Part shown: positions 18,650-20,063 of the stretch, in pieces | Layout of the letters: each line of letters begins with the position of its first letter | Numbering within the stretch: position 1 is the stretch's first letter | Source: Thoreauomyces humboldtii | Lineage: Eukaryota > Chytridiomycota > Chytridiomycetes > Spizellomycetales > Powellomycetaceae | Direction: 5' to 3' | NCBI GenBank assembly: GCA_027596035.1 | Contig: JADGJA010000392.1 | Location: forward strand, 1-20,063 | Length of the DNA: 20,063 nt | Made by a program: the position numbers and the translations under genes | Notes under the pieces: model-generated | Databases searched by the model: none | What the model was told of the DNA's origin: nothing | Seen by the model: the letters and a program-made list of their open reading frames with translations, nothing else

Positions 18650-20053
18650 TTAACAAAACTTCCATTTTTTCTGCAATGACGGACGCATTAGACTTTTGCA
18701 TCGTACCGGAAACTCGAGGTCTCGTTGCAATGCATACCCCACAGTTGACACAAGTTACGAACGTCGTCACTACGAAACCATACGACCGGTCAGTTCGTCA
18801 TGGCATAAAGTCAAAATCGGAACGGCTCTCTCTCTCTTACTCGGTTCATCGGCACTTCTCGTCTGCTTCTGGTAGTACTTTGTTCTCCGCTGCTTGCATT
18901 TTCCACATTGAAACATGTCCGTCTCAGCGTCCACATCGTTCACGGTCATGGCCTCGTCGAGCAGCTCCTTTTTGGCCTTTGCGATCTCCTCCTTTCGCTC
19001 CTCGGACGCCATGTCCTGAGTGCTCATGGCGGCAAGTTCGGGTATGCTGATATCGCCGCCAAGAACGTTGTTGCATAGGTCAGGATTGTTGCTGTCCGTG
19101 AGATTGAACCGAAGGGTTTTGATCCGGTTCTTATAGCCTGTTCCGATGTCCTTCTCGTTATCTTCGAACGTAAGTCTTTCAAGGTGCACAGCTTTCTTAA
19201 GGATATAGGCGCCCTCTATCAATAGAAGAGTTTAGCTAGGCCACCCTCCTTGCTTTTGACTCGAGAAGCTCTCACGAAGCGGCTCACCCAACGTTGTGTC
19301 ATGCGCAAGGGCAGCATAGAGAAAGCCGATGCACTTGTCTCGGAAAGCATCGTCCGTGGACTCGAGTTTCATGCCGTCGGATTCGATCGTCCGCCCGGTG
19401 CTCGGAGAAGTAGGCGTGGAAGGGGCCGCGATCCGCGCACCGAGATTGGATTCAGGTTTCACGTCGACTAGAAAAGATCTCGGCCGCATCAGAAACCCTC
19501 AATATCCACGCTTTTTTCGGCCCCACGGTGTCCTTTCCTCTGCCTCGTACCATGCATCGAAACTCTCCTCTTGACAGCTGGCTTTGCGTTGGTCGAGGCA
19601 TCCCCTCCAGACCCTGCCGCCTTTGCAACGTCGGCCTTCCACTGATCCAGTATCCCCTTCGCCCTCAACCTCTGCTTGTCGGATGCATCCTGATGCTTTC
19701 GCAGGCTGTTCATGGCGAGGCCTATCCCAGTAGCCTTTGATTTTGCATGTCGAAGTGAGTTTCAGATCGATTGGCGAGAGTCTCACGAGCGGTGTAGGAG
19801 GAGCCCAACCTTAAGGATTTCCGTGGTTGCGACGAGAGGTGCAAGCTGACCGAGGATGTCATCCACGACCTACAATGTGAAACGAGCATTTAGCGAATCG
19901 GTTTTCGCCGTCGCGGCCAAATCCAAGAGGAGAGGTGAAGCCGCGGAGCGAGTACCGTAGGAAGGAATCGACACGCACCGAGGACTGGCCGGCGTCTGCA
20001 GCCTTGATGATCTGGCCCTTCAACTGCCGTATGATGTCTACGGAGAGCGACAT
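18650..20053 (-). CDS. DST1: Transcription elongation factor TFIIS
   Basis: TFIIS rescues backtracked RNA polymerase II by stimulating transcript cleavage. Seven exons, 20053-19979, 19869-19810, 19734-19551, 19467-19288, 19215-18841, 18769-18738 and 18670-18650, encode 308 residues, almost the same as yeast Dst1 (309). The N-terminal helical (LW) domain includes ILKATGIGLAMNSLRKH. The central polymerase-binding domain includes DDAFRDKCIGFLYAAL, YILKKAVHLE, then GTGYKNRIKTLRFNL. The C-terminal zinc ribbon has Cys270, Cys273, Cys298 and Cys301 and the catalytic acidic pair Asp289-Glu290 in RSADEP. The ribbon is split by two introns: RSADEP/MTTFVTCVNCG is joined across 18770-18840, and the final seven-codon exon supplies KKWKFC plus the stop. 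The start ATG lies ten bases from the window edge, so the promoter is outside. All junctions keep frame. Confidence 0.97.
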
Positions 20054-20063
20054 TGTTGGGAGG

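Overview
This is a gene-dense stretch of a eukaryotic nuclear genome, most likely a fungus. It holds eight protein-coding genes, all split by short spliceosomal introns. I reconstructed 36 introns of 56 to 109 bp, all GT..AG, many with a CTGAC- or CTTAC-like branch site. An SSK2/Wis4-type MAP kinase kinase kinase points to fungi. A mitochondrially targeted, bacterial-type iron-sulfur L-serine dehydratase and the intron density suggest an early-diverging (chytrid-like) fungus, but I cannot fix the lineage from sequence alone.

Layout: 1-608, no gene recognised (SSK2 3' flank). 609-7190 (-), a six-exon HOG-pathway type MAPKKK with an apparent N-terminal BRCT-like domain and a long C-terminal tail. 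7558-9684 (+), tRNA dimethylallyltransferase (MOD5/TRIT1/MiaA family), nine exons. 9718-10543 (-), a small two-helix mitochondrial membrane protein, possibly of the TMEM70/186/223 kind. 10840-12069 (-), mitochondrial ribosomal protein uS15m. 12810-15124 (+), [4Fe-4S] L-serine dehydratase with a mitochondrial presequence, seven exons. 15306-16701 (-), MAT1/Tfb3, the RING subunit of the TFIIH CDK-activating kinase, seven exons. 17036-18440 (+), an unrecognised multi-pass membrane protein. 18650-20053 (-), transcription elongation factor TFIIS, seven exons.

Except for one tandem pair (uS15m followed by the TMEM-like gene), neighbours are divergent or convergent with short spacers. The divergent pairs SSK2/MOD5, uS15m/L-serine dehydratase and MAT1/membrane protein probably share promoter regions of about 330 to 740 bp. 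The block 7.5-15.1 kb is enriched for mitochondrial functions: a possible mitochondrial MOD5 isoform, the TMEM-like protein, uS15m and the dehydratase. MAT1 and TFIIS both serve RNA polymerase II transcription.

The most interesting observation is the BRCT-like module spliced in frame onto the MAPKKK. Next are the dehydratase, which keeps exactly the cysteine spacing expected of the bacterial enzyme including a C-terminal cysteine, and the orphan membrane protein. There is no sign of mobile elements, CRISPR arrays, rRNA or tRNA genes.
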